Source of the DNA: Combretum micranthum
Taxonomy: Eukaryota; Streptophyta; Magnoliopsida; Myrtales; Combretaceae
Direction: 5' to 3'
Length of the DNA stretch: 64,000 nt
Assembly (NCBI GenBank): GCA_024138025.1
Contig: JAMXBD010001447.1
Span: 1-64,000, forward strand
Numbering within the stretch: position 1 is the stretch's first letter; every line of letters begins with the position of its first letter. The notes under the pieces are model-generated. The model was given only the letters and a program-made list of their open reading frames with translations. It made no database searches and had not been told where the DNA came from. Shown here in pieces: positions 1 through 11,701 of the stretch. The translations under genes were made by a program, and so were the position numbers.

Positions 1-237
1 GGAAACTAAATAGCTAAAGAATGAAGAGAAACTGATCTTTGGGAACATTCTAAGTTTCAACAAGAAGTTTTGAAAAGAATTTGGATACATATTACATTCA
101 GAGAAACATGGAAAAAAGAGACTTATAAGGAAGTTAGAGAAAACAACGAGAAAAATCAAGACCTTACAAAATGAAGTATGCCATCACGAAATATGCCATC
201 CAGCTTGTAATAAGAAGACCATAAGCCAACGTGTTAA
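1..237 (+). other. Interior of element A2, non-coding
   Basis: A-rich sequence with no usable reading frame. It continues at 3895 once the solo LTR at 238-3889 and one copy of its GTTAA duplication are removed, so it belongs to the interior of A2. No gene or regulatory site is recognised in it. Confidence 0.55.
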
Positions 238-830
238 TGTCCGCCAATGGGTACTCTAAATGTGAAGCCGCCCACTTTAATATGAAGAGCTTAAGGTATG
301 ACAACCTTAGTCATTCCAAAGTTTTATATCAAGTGTAAGGCTTACTTTCACAATTTTTAGAGGACCATATGTGAATAATAAGTAGCTTAAGGAGATATAA
401 AAACATATTAAGAAAAGAGGATTCACAATGAATATTTATTCATAGCAATAGACTATGCATACTTAGGAACAATTCCCTAAATTACTAAGCTATTATATAA
501 ATATTTGCATGCTAATACTATGATATATTTAGTGAGTTCTAATATTCAAAAGGGATTACCTGCCAACATGGTCCACGTGGCCTTAGCCATAAGTACGGGA
601 ACTGCAAAAGGTAGCTATGGGGTATAAGCTAATAGGCTTAGTGAGAATTATTTCCATAAATAACTTATTGTGCAAGTTCAAACAAGTTGGTTAATCACAC
701 ATATGTAATGCATCAAACACGTGGGCAAACATCATATAGCTTTCTGGGAACTATATGTTGAATGGATTTACGCCCTCCATTCGGGGTTTGGTGATACTCA
801 AAACAAGTAGTTTAATAATAGAAAATTTAA

Positions 831-1003
831 GCTTGCGAGCACACATCGCCAAGCATTCAATAAAAACTTTTATACTTGCGAGCACACATCGCCAAGTATT
901 CCGAACCTACTTGATTTGACCTTGCTTTCGGATCAACCGCCAAGCATATTTCATTAAGCCGCCAAGCAATCGCTTTCGGATCTTCGCCAAGTGTTGCTTT
1001 CGA
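831..1003 (-). repeat. Cassette repeats in LTR A1
   Basis: Degenerate short repeats built on the motif CTTGCGAGCAC followed by ATCGCCAAG, two good copies about 44 bp apart and then looser copies with CGCCAAG. It sits in the variable cassette of the LTR, between the anchors ATGTGACTCAC and CCTCCATTCGGGG. The same repeats occur at 61009-61185 but not in the A2 LTR at 5138-8878. Confidence 0.7.
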
Positions 1004-3173
1004 CATGAGCCTACTATCCTTCTCACCCAAGGATAATATCCCAACCATGTAATGTGACTCACTTCGTGGTATGCATGAGTTCATTAATTTATAAAGTCAT
1101 AACATAATTACTTTCAACATTAAGGTGATCAAGGAATTTCACACAAATCAATATTAAACTAAAACAATCACTTAGAACAATTCGGGCTTCGAATTCTTAG
1201 AATCCTTTCAGGAATTATTTTACATGCATATCGGTTTATCTTTTCTTAACTCTAGTGCAACTAATTTACAAGCACAACAAGTGTAGCATTTAATGGAAAT
1301 AAACTCACGATGCCATTGTCGTCTATTCCTTTAAGCGGATGAGTCGTTCACACACTCCACTAGATCGTAATAGTTCTCGGGGTCACCTAACCAAAGAAAA
1401 TACCCATAATGAGTTTTTCTTGAAGATTTTCTTGAATTTGACAAAACAATGTCAAAGAACGTCAAAGTTCGTATAGAAGAATGTTCCAACTTAAAATGGC
1501 CATAACTTGGTCATTTTAACTCGAATCGCGCATATAATATACCGATTTCTATCTACTCGAAAAGATCTACCCATTTCTAAAATTGTTTCCCACAAACAAA
1601 GTCATATAGGCTCTGAAAAAGTGGCGACAAAATTCACCACGGATTTCTAAATAAAAACAACTTTGGTTCAAGAAATCAAAATTTGTTTGATAAATACTTA
1701 GTTATCTATATAGTTGAAAAATTCTCTTTTATAACTATATAACTCATATTTAAGTATGCTCAAGTGTCTTGTTGTCCAAATTATCTTTCTTAGGTAAAAC
1801 AATGTCGGGTTGAAGCTTTTCGGAAATTGTTTTTGTAATTTCAATGAATTCCTTGTTTTCTTTATTTTCTAAAAACGTTTTATGTTGGTTTTATTTATCT
1901 TTTTCTAAGTGACTTTTGAAAATAAAATTTTCTGCTTCTAAGTTACACTAATAAATATTTTTGAAGTTTTTCTAGAAAATATGCTTTTCCTTATTTTCTT
2001 GTGTAAATTCCTTGTTTACTTGTTTTGGCAAAAATCTTTACTTGATATTTCTCATTCTTTTTCTCATGTCTCCCATTTCCAAAAACAATTACCATGCATG
2101 AAAATTTGGTTTCCTTATAAAAACAAAGTGGAACAATTAAGGACTTTTTGTAGAAAAACTAATTTCTATAATCTTATTAACTTTTTCTTGTAACTTGAAA
2201 AGTGAAAAATTTTATTCTTTTCAAACCATAAGTTTTCTTTGCCTATTTGCAAGGTCTTTACTTAAAAATTTTCTTAGTCATCCATCTTATTTCTTTCTTT
2301 ATGAAAAGAACCATTTTTGTCAACAAAATTTTCTTTGAAAAGCAAAGTAAAGTAACAAAGATTTAACTAGTTTTAAGTAAAAATAGTTTCTAAATTCATA
2401 GTGAATTCTTTTGTAACTTGAAAATGAATGAGTCTATTTTTGTTATCTTATATTTTTATGTTTCACAAAAATATATTTAAGTAACAAAAAGTCTTCTTTT
2501 ATTTCATTATCTTTAGAAAATAAAACTTTTGGACAACAATCTAAATGAACATGATTATGAGAATAATAATAAATAAAATAACATAAAGCATAAATAATAA
2601 AATCAAGTATTGGAGTCTTAGCTTTTTCAAGACTCCCGGGACTAAGAAATAAACTAGTCCCATAAAGAAATAAAATGAAAGAAGAAAAACTTGTTTTGAC
2701 TTGATTAGGACAAGTCTAAGACTAAGACTAGTCTTATAAACAACTTGAAATAAATAAATTGCATTGAAGTAATAAATTGCATGAAAGGTAAATAAATTGT
2801 AAGAGTATGAGCTTACATGCTCTAATTAGTATATAGCTATATAGATATAATAGATATTATGCACATAAAAGAATCATAAATGAACATAAGAGGAGCATGA
2901 AGAATATATAAAGGAAACGTGAACATAAAGGAATTGTGGTTATGAACAAAAACAAAGTATGAACCTATTGTTGCTTTCTTAACCTTCATGTTTTAGAAAA
3001 CACACTAAGCTCATACTAAGTAGATGAACATGGAGACTTCTTGAAGAACTTTTACCTAAAGAAGATGAGCTTAAAGAGAATTTCTTGAAGAGCTTCTTGG
3101 AGAGAAATTCTAGAGATTTGAGAGAGTAATTTTAGTGTAGAAGTGGTGTGAAAGAAGTGAAAGAGAAGGGGGG

Positions 3174-3181
3174 TATTTATA
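3174..3181 (-). promoter_or_regulatory. TATA box of LTR A1
   Basis: Minus-strand TATAAATA followed by CCCCCC. A CCGGC-type GC motif lies about 80 bp upstream (near 3261-3269), the arrangement seen in the other LTRs of the window. Confidence 0.6.
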
Positions 3182-3889
3182 GGATTTTGAGGAGGAATTT
3201 TTGTGTGATTTAAATAAATGCAAATTAAAACAAATTGAGGGCATTAGAGAGAGAGAGAGTGCCGGCCACATTGAGAGGAGAGAGGGAGTGAATTAATTTT
3301 TTGACTTTTTGGAAAATAAAAGATGAAATTTGTAAGATATATGTGATATAAAGTTATGGGAAAGGTAAAAAGTTAAGATTATAGGTTATGTAGAGCGTAA
3401 GAGTAGGTGTAAGAAAAAGTAGAGATAAAAGAATAGTGTAGAATAGTAATGAATAGTGTAATGTAAAGTAGATATGACAATTAAAGTACCGGTAGTAAGA
3501 AAATACTCGTATAATAGCTATATCTGTTATTTTTACTTACCGAAAAATTATGAAATTGATATTTTTGGAAAACTTATATTTTTACGAGTCTAACGGTGTA
3601 TTCGGAATATTTTTACTAGTCCGGGCTTCCGGACACGTTTTTCGAGAACTGTGTCCGATCGGGTTCGAAGGACACCCAAATTTCGCGAAACTGAAACTTT
3701 TATAAAACCTATGGTTATTACGGACTATTCGAGCTAATTATCCCAACTTCGTTTTTCCGGGCCAAAGAAAACGGCAATGCCGGATTTAGATGGACACGGC
3801 AAACTAAGGTTTTGCTGACCTTTAGGGTTTCGTTTGACTTCCGGTTAGGGTTTTATGCTAAACCGATTCCAAAAATTTAGGGGTTTACA

Positions 3890-5124
3890 GTTAACTTCGG
3901 AAAGGAACAAGATGAAAACCTTTTAAGGAGCAACCACGTTTTTCTCAAGCGTAAGATCACGATACCGCCAACAAAGAATCAAATCAAGAAGGCATGACCC
4001 TCAAAATAACCCCACAAGTTTTAGTGATGATTTCTGGATAGTGATATAGCTTGAAGAAGGAAAGAAGTAATCTAAAAATGTAATCTTAAGTATAGAAAAT
4101 TAAAGAAAAGCCAAACCTTGAAGCTCACAACAAGGTTTAAAAGAGGAACCACGTCAGTAGGATATTAAGATCAACCATAACAAAAGAGCTTAGAAGAGAA
4201 GATATGAAGGATAAAGAAGGGATAAAGGAAGAAAAAGGTATTAAAAGATGCTAAAGGATGATTTAGCATAACCTAAGGACAAAGGAGTTAGCAAGAAGGA
4301 ATCATGAGTACGGTTCATAAAATAAGACCAACAACATATCCAAGGAGAACTTAGATAAACCGAAGTTCAAGAAACAATAGAGGAAAAGAAATATAGATAG
4401 GAGAACAAAGACACCAAAGGATGAAAGGGTTTATGAAATTCAATGAAAACAAAATTAACCTTCTCAAGATTTTGGATTTTCTCACAAACGATAGCAAGAA
4501 AACAGGGATGCTTATGGATAAATTGAGAAACTAACAAAAGATGGTTCGTTTCATAAACGGTCAATATAACAGGGAAAGAAATGGAAGCAAAAGAGATCAG
4601 TCAGAGATATAACAAATCTGGACGCAAGAATGGGAACAAAGAGGAACTAATAAAGAATTTTGGACCCTTGATACTACAAACGATCAAGGAAAATTATTCA
4701 AAAACCTTGAAGGAACAATCAAGAGCATCTCATAAGATGATAAGGGCACAAGATAGATAAAATAAGATGAATCGGATAAGAAGACCTTAAAGGTCTCAAA
4801 TTAAGAACCGGGTAAGTTCAAAGACAGGAAGTAATCATAAGACGAGAAGGAAGTTGATTATTACGTAAACATATTAAAGATATGCAACAATTCCCCATCT
4901 AACAAATAGTTAAGGAATCAAGTTATAGGGATAAAAGTTAATGTTTTAAAAGGAGGATTTTCCTTATGAAGGTACACCCCATATCGATGTTTATCCGTAA
5001 GAGTTCAGAGGTTAAGAAATGAGGAAATCAAGTAAAGAAGGTTTTGAAGAAGGATGCATGACCCAAGTAACCAAGTTTTAACCACAAGTAGGAATTTCCA
5101 AGTTTTGAGGACAAAACTTTCTTT
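3890..5124 (+). other. Interior of element A2 up to the polypurine tract, non-coding
   Basis: About 1.2 kb of purine-rich sequence with frequent stops in all frames and no recognisable gag, protease, reverse transcriptase, integrase or chromodomain remnant. The final stretch (near 5103-5124) reads TTTTGAGGACAAAACT, as just upstream of the polypurine tract of chromovirus B, and this ties it to that lineage. Whether coding sequence exists further left cannot be seen. Confidence 0.6.
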
Positions 5125-5137
5125 AAGGGGGGTAGGT
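5125..5137 (+). other. Polypurine tract of element A2
   Basis: AAGGGGGGTAGGT directly before the LTR start TGTAAACCCC. It would prime plus-strand DNA synthesis. Element B has the near-identical tract AAGGTGGGTAGGT in the same place. Confidence 0.8.
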
Positions 5138-5768
5138 TGTAAACCCCTAAAATTTCAGAATTGGTTTAGCATAAAACCCTAACCAGAAGTCAAACGAAAC
5201 CCTAAAGGTCAACAAAACCCTAGTTTGCCGTATCCATCTAAATCCGGCATTGCCGTTTTCTTTGGCCCGGAAAAACGAAGTTGGGATAATTAGTTCGAAT
5301 AGTCCGTAATAACCATAGGTTTTATAAAAGTTTCAGTGTCGCGAAATTCGGGTGTCCTTCGAACCCGATCGGACACAGTTCTCGAAAAATGTGGAAGCTC
5401 GGAATAGTAAAAATATTCCGAATATACCGTTAGACTCGTAAAAATATAAGTTTTCCAAAAATATCAATTTCGTAATTTTTCGGTAAGTAAAAATAACAGA
5501 TATAGCTATTATACGCGTATTTTCTTACTATCGGTACTTTAATTGTCATATCTACTTTACATTACACTATTCATTACTATTCTACACTATTCTTTTATCT
5601 CTACTTTTTCTTACACCTACTCTTACACTCTACATAACCTATAATCTTAACTTTTTACCTTTCCCATAACTTTATATCATATCTATCTTACAAATTTCAT
5701 CTTTTATCTTTCCAAAAAGTCAAAAAAATAAAACAAATCCCTCCCCCATGCAATGGCCGGCGCCCCCA

Positions 5769-5787
5769 CCCCCCCCCCCCCCCCCCC
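5769..5787 (+). repeat. C homopolymer upstream of the TATA box
   Basis: Nineteen consecutive C after CCGGCGCCCCCA, about 67 bp upstream of the TATA box. A similar run lies at the same place in both B LTRs. A run this long is also a place where sequencing or assembly may be wrong in length. Confidence 0.85.
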
Positions 5788-5854
5788 TCTCGCCCTCAAT
5801 TTGTTCCAATTTTGCATTTATTTAAATCACACAAAAACCACTCCTCAAAAATCC

Positions 5855-5862
5855 TATAAATA
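5855..5862 (+). promoter_or_regulatory. TATA box of LTR A2
   Basis: TATAAATA followed by CGCCC, then a CT-rich stretch (near 5870-5950) typical of a plant leader. The start of transcription is inferred to lie about 30 bp downstream. Confidence 0.65.
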
Positions 5863-8100
5863 CGCCCTCATACCTTCACTTCTTTCACATCTCTTCTTCT
5901 CTAAAGTTACTCTACTAAAATTTCTCTCAAATTTCTCTCAAGAAGTTCTTTCAAGAAGTTCATCTCCTTTAGGTAAAAGTTCTTCAAAAAATCTCCATGT
6001 TCATCTACTTAGTATGAGCTTAGTGTATGTTTTCTAAAACCATGAAGGTTAAGAAAGCAACAATAGGTTCATACTTTGTTTTTGTTCATAATCATAATTC
6101 CTTTATGTTCATGTCTGCTTTATATATTCTTCATGCTCCTCTTATGTTCATTTATACTTCTTTTATGTTCATAACTATCTAATATATCTATATAGCTATA
6201 TATACCAATTAGAGCATGTAAGCTCATAATCTTGCAATTTATTTATTTCATGCAAAACAATTTATTTACTTTTCCATTGCAATTTATTTATTTATTCCTT
6301 GTTAAAATAAGACTAGTCTCTAGTCTTAGACTTGTCCTCATCAAGTCAAAACAAGCTTTTCTTCTTTCATTTTATTTCATTATGGGACTAGTTTATTTCT
6401 TAGTCTCGGGAGCCTTGAAAAAGCTAAGACTCCAATACTTGATTTTATGCTTTATGTTACTTTGTTTATTATTATTCTCATAATCATGTTCATCTAGATT
6501 GTTGTCCAAAAGTTTCATTTTCTAAAGATAGTGAAATAAAAGAAGACTTTTTGTCACTTAGGGATAAGTTTATGTGAAACATAAAAATATAAGATAACAA
6601 AAATAAACTCCTTCATTTTCAAGTTACAAAAAGAATTCACTATGAATTTAGAAACTATTTTTACTTAAAAGCTAGTTAAATCTCTGTTACTCTACTTTGC
6701 TTTTCAAAAGAAAATATTTTGTTGACAAAAATGGTTCTTTTCATAAAGAAAGAAAATAAGATGGATGACTAAGGAAATTTTTAAGTAAAGACCTTGCAAA
6801 TAGGCAAAGAAAATTTATGGTTTGAAAAGAATAAAATTTTCACTTTTCAAGTTACAAGAAAAAGTTAATAAGATTATAGAAATTAGTTTTTCTACAAAAA
6901 GTCCTTAATTGTTCCACTTTGTTTTTATAAGGAAATCAAATTTTCATGCATGGGTAATTGTTTTTGGAAATGGGAGACATGAGAAAAAGAATGAGAAATA
7001 TCAAGTAAATATTTTTATCAAAACAAGTAAACAAAGGAATTTACACAAGAAAATAAGGAAAAGCATATTTTCTAGAAAAACTTCAAAAATATTATTAGTG
7101 TAACTTAGAAAATAGAAAATTTTATTTTCAAAAAGTCACTTAGAAAAAGATAAATAAAACCAACATAAAACGTTTTTAGAAAATAAAGAAAACAAGGAAA
7201 TTCACGAAAACAATTTCCGAAAAGCTTCAACCCGATATTGTTTTACTTAGGAAAAATAATTTGGACAACAAAACACTTGAGCATGCTTAAATATGAGTTA
7301 TATAGTTATAAAAAGAGAATTTTTCAACTATATGGATAACGAAGCATTTATCAAACAAATTTTGATTTCTTGAACCAAAGTTGTTTTTACTTGAAAATCC
7401 GTTGTAAATTTTGTCACCAGTTTTTCGGAGCCTATGTGGCTTTGTTTGTGGGAAATAATTTTAGAAATGGGTAGATCTTTTCGAGTAGATAGAAATCGGT
7501 ATATTATATGCGCAATTCCGAGTTAAAATGACCAAGTTATGGCCAATTTAAGTTGGAACATTCTTCTATACGAACTTTGACGTTCTTTGACATTGTTTTG
7601 TCAAAATTCAAGCAAATCTTCAAGAAAAACTCATTATGGGTATTTTCTTTGATTAGGTGATCCCGAGAAAGGATTTCTTCACCCCAAGGACTATTCCGAT
7701 TTAGTGGAGTGTGTGAACGACTCATCCGCTTAAGAGGAATAGACGGCAATGGCATCGTGAGTTACTTCCCGTTGATTTTTCTCATACTCTTGATTGTGCT
7801 TGTAAAATTAGTTGCACTAGAATTTAAGAAAAATAAAAAGAAAGTGTATGATAATATGTTGAAAGAATACTAAGTATATCGAAATTCGGATTGTTGGTAA
7901 TAACGTTATATGTGAATTAGTATCTTGAAGTGTTTGAAATTGATTGATCACTCGAAGGAATTTAAACGTAAATAACTAGACCTTAACTAAAGAAATGTTT
8001 CATGCACTTCATATGTTGAGTCACATTGCATTCACTACTATACAATTGGTGTGACAAGTGTATAATAGTGGTGGTAGACAGAACCGGTATATCATGTAAG

Positions 8101-8279
8101 TGGCGAGTAGGAGCCGGTAAGAACTACAAAAGTGGTGGCTAGTAGGAGCCTGTAATAACTACAAATTTTTGATGGCTAGTAGGAGCCTGTAATAACTACA
8201 AATTTTTGATGGCTAGTAGGAGCCTGTAATAAACTACAAGTTTTTGATGGCGTATAGGAGCCGGTAAGATCTATAAAAG
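8101..8279 (+). repeat. 37-bp tandem repeats in LTR A2 cassette
   Basis: About five copies of a 37-38 bp unit built on GGCTAGTAGGAGCCTGTAAT, copies starting near 8137, 8174, 8211 and 8249, with a diverged copy before them. The unit is not found in A1, B, C or D LTRs. LTR A2'' has related copies near 60065-60160. Confidence 0.85.
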
Positions 8280-8878
8280 TGTTTTTAAAAGTTGTGGCTG
8301 TAATTGGCCTGAATCCCCAACCCCGAATGAAGGGCGTAAATTCATTCAACATATGATTCCCGGAAAATCATATGTCTTGTATGCTCACGTGGTTGTTGCA
8401 TTTCATACGGTTGAATAATAAACTTGAGTGATAATCTTCTTCGAGTATGAATTTATTTTTCTGGGGATTTACTCACTAAGCCTAGTAGCTTATACCCCGA
8501 TAGATATCTTTTGTAGTTCCCGTTCCTATGGTTAAGGCCACGTGGACCCTGTGGGCAGGTAATCCCTCTTGTATATTAGAATTCTGAATAGAGAGTAGCT
8601 GAGCATTAGCATGTTAATGCGAATATAATAGATTAGTAAGCTGTCCCTAGGTTAGTAAAATTTATGCCATGGACAAATAATTGTTGTGATTCTTCTTTTC
8701 TTAACATGTTTTTATATCTCCTTAAGCTACATAATTCCATGTACGGTCCTCTAAAAATTGTGAAAGTAAGCCTTACACTTAATATAAAAGCTTTTGGAAT
8801 GACTAAGGTTGTCATACTTAAGCTTTAATATTGAGTGTGGCGGACTGCCACGTTTAGGGTACCCACTGGGGCGTGACA

Positions 8879-11701
8879 GAGATACTTTGCCAATTATTGT
8901 TTCATCTTATTTAACAGGTGAACAGGAGCAACAGCTGCTTGAAGTTCTAAGGAAGCATAAAGAAGCAATTGGTTGGACTATTGCTGATATCAAGGGAATT
9001 AGCCCTATAATTTGCACTCACAAAATTTTGATGGAAGCTAAGTACAAACCTAGAGTTCAGCCACAAAGGAGACTTAACCCAACACTTAAGGAGATAGTAA
9101 AAAAGGAAGTTCTGAAACTACTTGATGCAAGTATTATCTATCCTATCTCTGATAGTAAGTGGGTAAGTCCAGTTCAAGTTATACCAAAGAAAGGTGGTAT
9201 AACTATAGTGAAATATGAAGATCACTTAATTCCTACTGATACTGTAACTGGGTGGAGAGTTTGCATTGATTATAGAAAATTAAATGATGCCACCAGAAAA
9301 GATCACTTTCCCCTTCCTTTCATTGATCAGATGTTAGAAAAACTTGCAGGGCATGATTATTATTGCTTTTTAGATGGTTATTCTGGTTATAATCAAATTT
9401 CTATAGCTCCTGATGACCAAGAAAAAAACCACTTTTACTTGTCCCTATGGCACTTTTGCTTTTAGGAGGATGCCCTTTGGTCTTTGCAATGCACCTGCTA
9501 CTTTTCAAAGGTGTATGATGGCTATCTTTTTTGACATGCTTGAAAATTTTATTGAAATTTTTATGGATGATTTTTCTGTTTTTGGAAAGTCTTTTGAAGC
9601 ATGTTTAGAAAACTTAGCTTGTGTTCTTCAAAGATGCAAAGAAACAAATTTGATTTTAAACTGGGAAAAATGTCATTTCATGGTAAGAGAAGGGATTGTT
9701 TTGGGTCATAAAGTTTCAGTGAGAGGAATTGAAGTTGATAAGGTCAAAATTGAGATCATAAAGAAATTGCCACCACCCACCATTATTAAGGGAGTTAGAA
9801 GTTTTTTAGCGCATGCAGGTTTTTCTAGGAGATTTATTAAAGATTTCTCTAAAATTTCTAAACCCCTTTGCAATCTTCTTGAGAAAGATACAATGTTTAA
9901 TTTTGATGACAATTGTTTGCAGGCATTTAACTTATTAAAGGAAAAGCTCACATCTACACCAGTGATTATTGCACCAAATTGGGAGCTACCTTTTAAACTT
10001 ATGTGTGATGCCAGCGACTTTGCTATAGGAGCAGTATTGGGTCAAAGAAGAGATAAGTTGTTTCATGTTATATACTATGCTAGTAGAACTTTGAATGAGG
10101 CTCAGAGAAACTATGCCACAACTGAGAAGGAACTTCTTGCTGTTATATTTGCTTGTGACAAGTTTAGGCCTTATCTGATAGGATCTAAAGTCATAGTATA
10201 TACTGATCATGCTGCTTTGAAATACTTGTTTGCTAAAGCTGATGCAAAGCCAAGGTTGATTAGATGGATATTGTTGCTACAAGAATTTGATCTTGAGATT
10301 AAGGATAAGAAGGAACTGAGAATGTGATTGCTGATCATTTATCTAGACTAGAATCTGATAGTTTAGATATTCCTATCAATGAAAAGTTTCCTGATGAACA
10401 ATTGCATGCAGTAGAGATCCTAAATTTGCCTTGGTATGTTGATTATGTCAATTACTTGGTTAGCAAAATCATTCCATATGGTTTGTCTTATCAACAAAAG
10501 AAAAAGTTTTTGCATGATGTAAAATGCTATTTTTGGGACGAACCGTATTTGTTCAAAAAATGTGCTGACCAAGTAATTAGACGTTGTGTGCTTGAATCTG
10601 AACAACTTAACATTATTGAGAATTGTCATTCAAAAGAAGCAGGAGGTCATTTTGGTCTTCAAAGGACTACAGCTAAGGTCTTATCATCTGGATTTTATTG
10701 GCCTAATTTGTTTCGTGATTGTAGGAAATATTTATTGTCTTGTGCTCAATGTCAAAGAACTGGTAATATTTCCAAGAAACATGAATTACCACAAAACATA
10801 CTGGTAATTGAGCTTTTTGATGTGTGGGGAATTGACTTCATGGGTCCTTTTCCCTCATCTTTTTCAAACAAATATATACTTGTGGCAGTTGATTATGTTT
10901 CAAAATGGGTGGAAGCTGTTGCTTTACAAACAAATGATGCCCGAGTAGTTTTGAAATTTTTGAAAAAGAATATTTTTACCAGATTTGGGTGCCTAGAGCT
11001 ATCATTAGTGATGGGGGATCACATTTTTGTAACAAGCAATTTGAAAAGCTTTTATCAAATATGGTGTTACACATAAAATTGCTACCCCCTATCATCCACA
11101 AACAAGTGGACAAGTTGAGGTGTCCAATAGGGAGATAAAAAAATTTTGGAAAAAACTGTTAATGCATCTAGAAAAGATTGGTCTTTAAAATTAGACGATG
11201 CATTATGGGCTTATAGAACTGCTTTTAAAACCCTATTGGAATGTCCCCATTTATGATTGTTTTTGGTAAATCATGTCATTCCTGTAGAACTTGAGCACAA
11301 GGCATATTGGGCCATTAAATTCCTTAATTTTGATGAAAAAGCTGCAGGTGAGAAAAGATTGCTTCAATTGAATCAATTGGATGAATGGAGGAATGAAGCT
11401 TATGAGAATTCTCGTATCTACAAGGAACGACGAAGAATGGCATGAAAACATTATCAAGCGGGAGTTTTTGCCTGGACAAAAAGTTTTACTTTATAACTCT
11501 CGTTTGAAGTTGTTTCCAGAAAAGTTGAGATCAAGATGGTCAGGACCGTTTGAAATTGCCAACGTTTTTCCCTATGGTGCAGTAGAATTGAAACCTGATG
11601 ATAATCGGACTTTCAAGGTGAATGGGCATTTGCTCAAACATTTTTATGAAAGGGAAAACCATGATAATGCTTCCACTGTCATGAATCTGAAGGAGCCATG
11701 A
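8879..11701 (+). pseudogene. pol: Athila pol remnant: reverse transcriptase, RNase H, integrase
   Basis: Copied element RNA into DNA (reverse transcriptase and RNase H) and inserted it (integrase). Order seen: RT from about 9000, with GWRVCIDYRKLN near 9250, [12 protein letters not shown] near 9470 and the active-site motif FMDD at 9560-9571; RNase H with [14 protein letters not shown] near 10000 and [10 protein letters not shown] near 10200; integrase with zinc-finger H residues at 10627 and 10648 and CAQC at 10741-10752, catalytic D at 10834, D at 11010 and E at 11117. The wording is characteristic of Athila pol. Catalytic residues survive, but the frame breaks near 9425 (run of A), near 10310, several times between 10985 and 11250, and near 11430. 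The stop at 11701 fits the end of pol. Upstream reading through the A2 LTR is an artefact of the insertion. Confidence 0.9.

Larger units (their letters stand above)
238..3889 (-). mobile_element. Solo LTR, family A1, minus strand
   Basis: A single LTR of 3652 bp. On the minus strand it begins TGTAAACCCC (at 3889) and ends at 238; the last bases on the plus strand are TGTCCGCCAATGGG. The five bases on each side are identical (GTTAA at 233-237 and 3890-3894), which shows a complete LTR with its own target-site duplication. No interior or second LTR is attached, so it is a solo LTR left by LTR-LTR recombination. It closely resembles the LTR starting at 60396. No coding capacity; the short ORFs inside it have no family resemblance. 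It carries a TATA box at 3174-3181 and a repeat cassette near 831-1003. Confidence 0.88.
233..3894. repeat. Target-site duplication GTTAA around solo LTR A1
   Basis: GTTAA at 233-237 and GTTAA at 3890-3894 directly flank the LTR. Five bases is the usual duplication size for Ty3/Gypsy integrases. Confidence 0.88.
1..8878 (+). mobile_element. LTR retrotransposon A2 (Tekay-like), 3' part only
   Basis: Right-hand part of a Ty3/Gypsy element whose 5' LTR and any coding region lie left of the window. Visible are about 1.47 kb of interior (1-237 and 3895-5137, split by a solo LTR), a polypurine tract at 5125-5137 and a full 3' LTR at 5138-8878. The LTR starts TGTAAACCCC and ends GGGCGTGACA. Right of its last base the sequence becomes Athila pol in mid-gene, so A2 inserted into an Athila element. 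The interior has no coding remnant, although related element B encodes integrase and chromodomain at this distance from its 3' LTR. It may therefore be a non-autonomous derivative. Family placement rests on LTR and polypurine-tract similarity to B. Confidence 0.75.
5138..8878 (+). repeat. 3' LTR of element A2
   Basis: 3741 bp, TGTAAACCCC to GGCGTGACA. It contains, in order: a GC motif with a 19-base C run (5769-5787), TATA box (5855-5862), a long AT-rich transcribed part, a conserved block (7483-7544), the cassette with 37-bp repeats (8101-8279) and the conserved end GTTTAGGGTACCC. Its first part is very close to LTR A1 (238-3889), while the cassette is completely different. All ORFs inside are short and unsupported. 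Confidence 0.85.

Noticed and set aside
5753..6037. 94-codon ORF starting with a Pro run
   Set aside because: It translates the C homopolymer and the leader of LTR A2; the same kind of ORF appears in the B LTRs at 29381 and 42169.
238..8878. A giant DNA transposon with long inverted repeats
   Set aside because: The left arm has its own GTTAA duplication and the right arm has a polypurine tract, so they are two separate LTR insertions.
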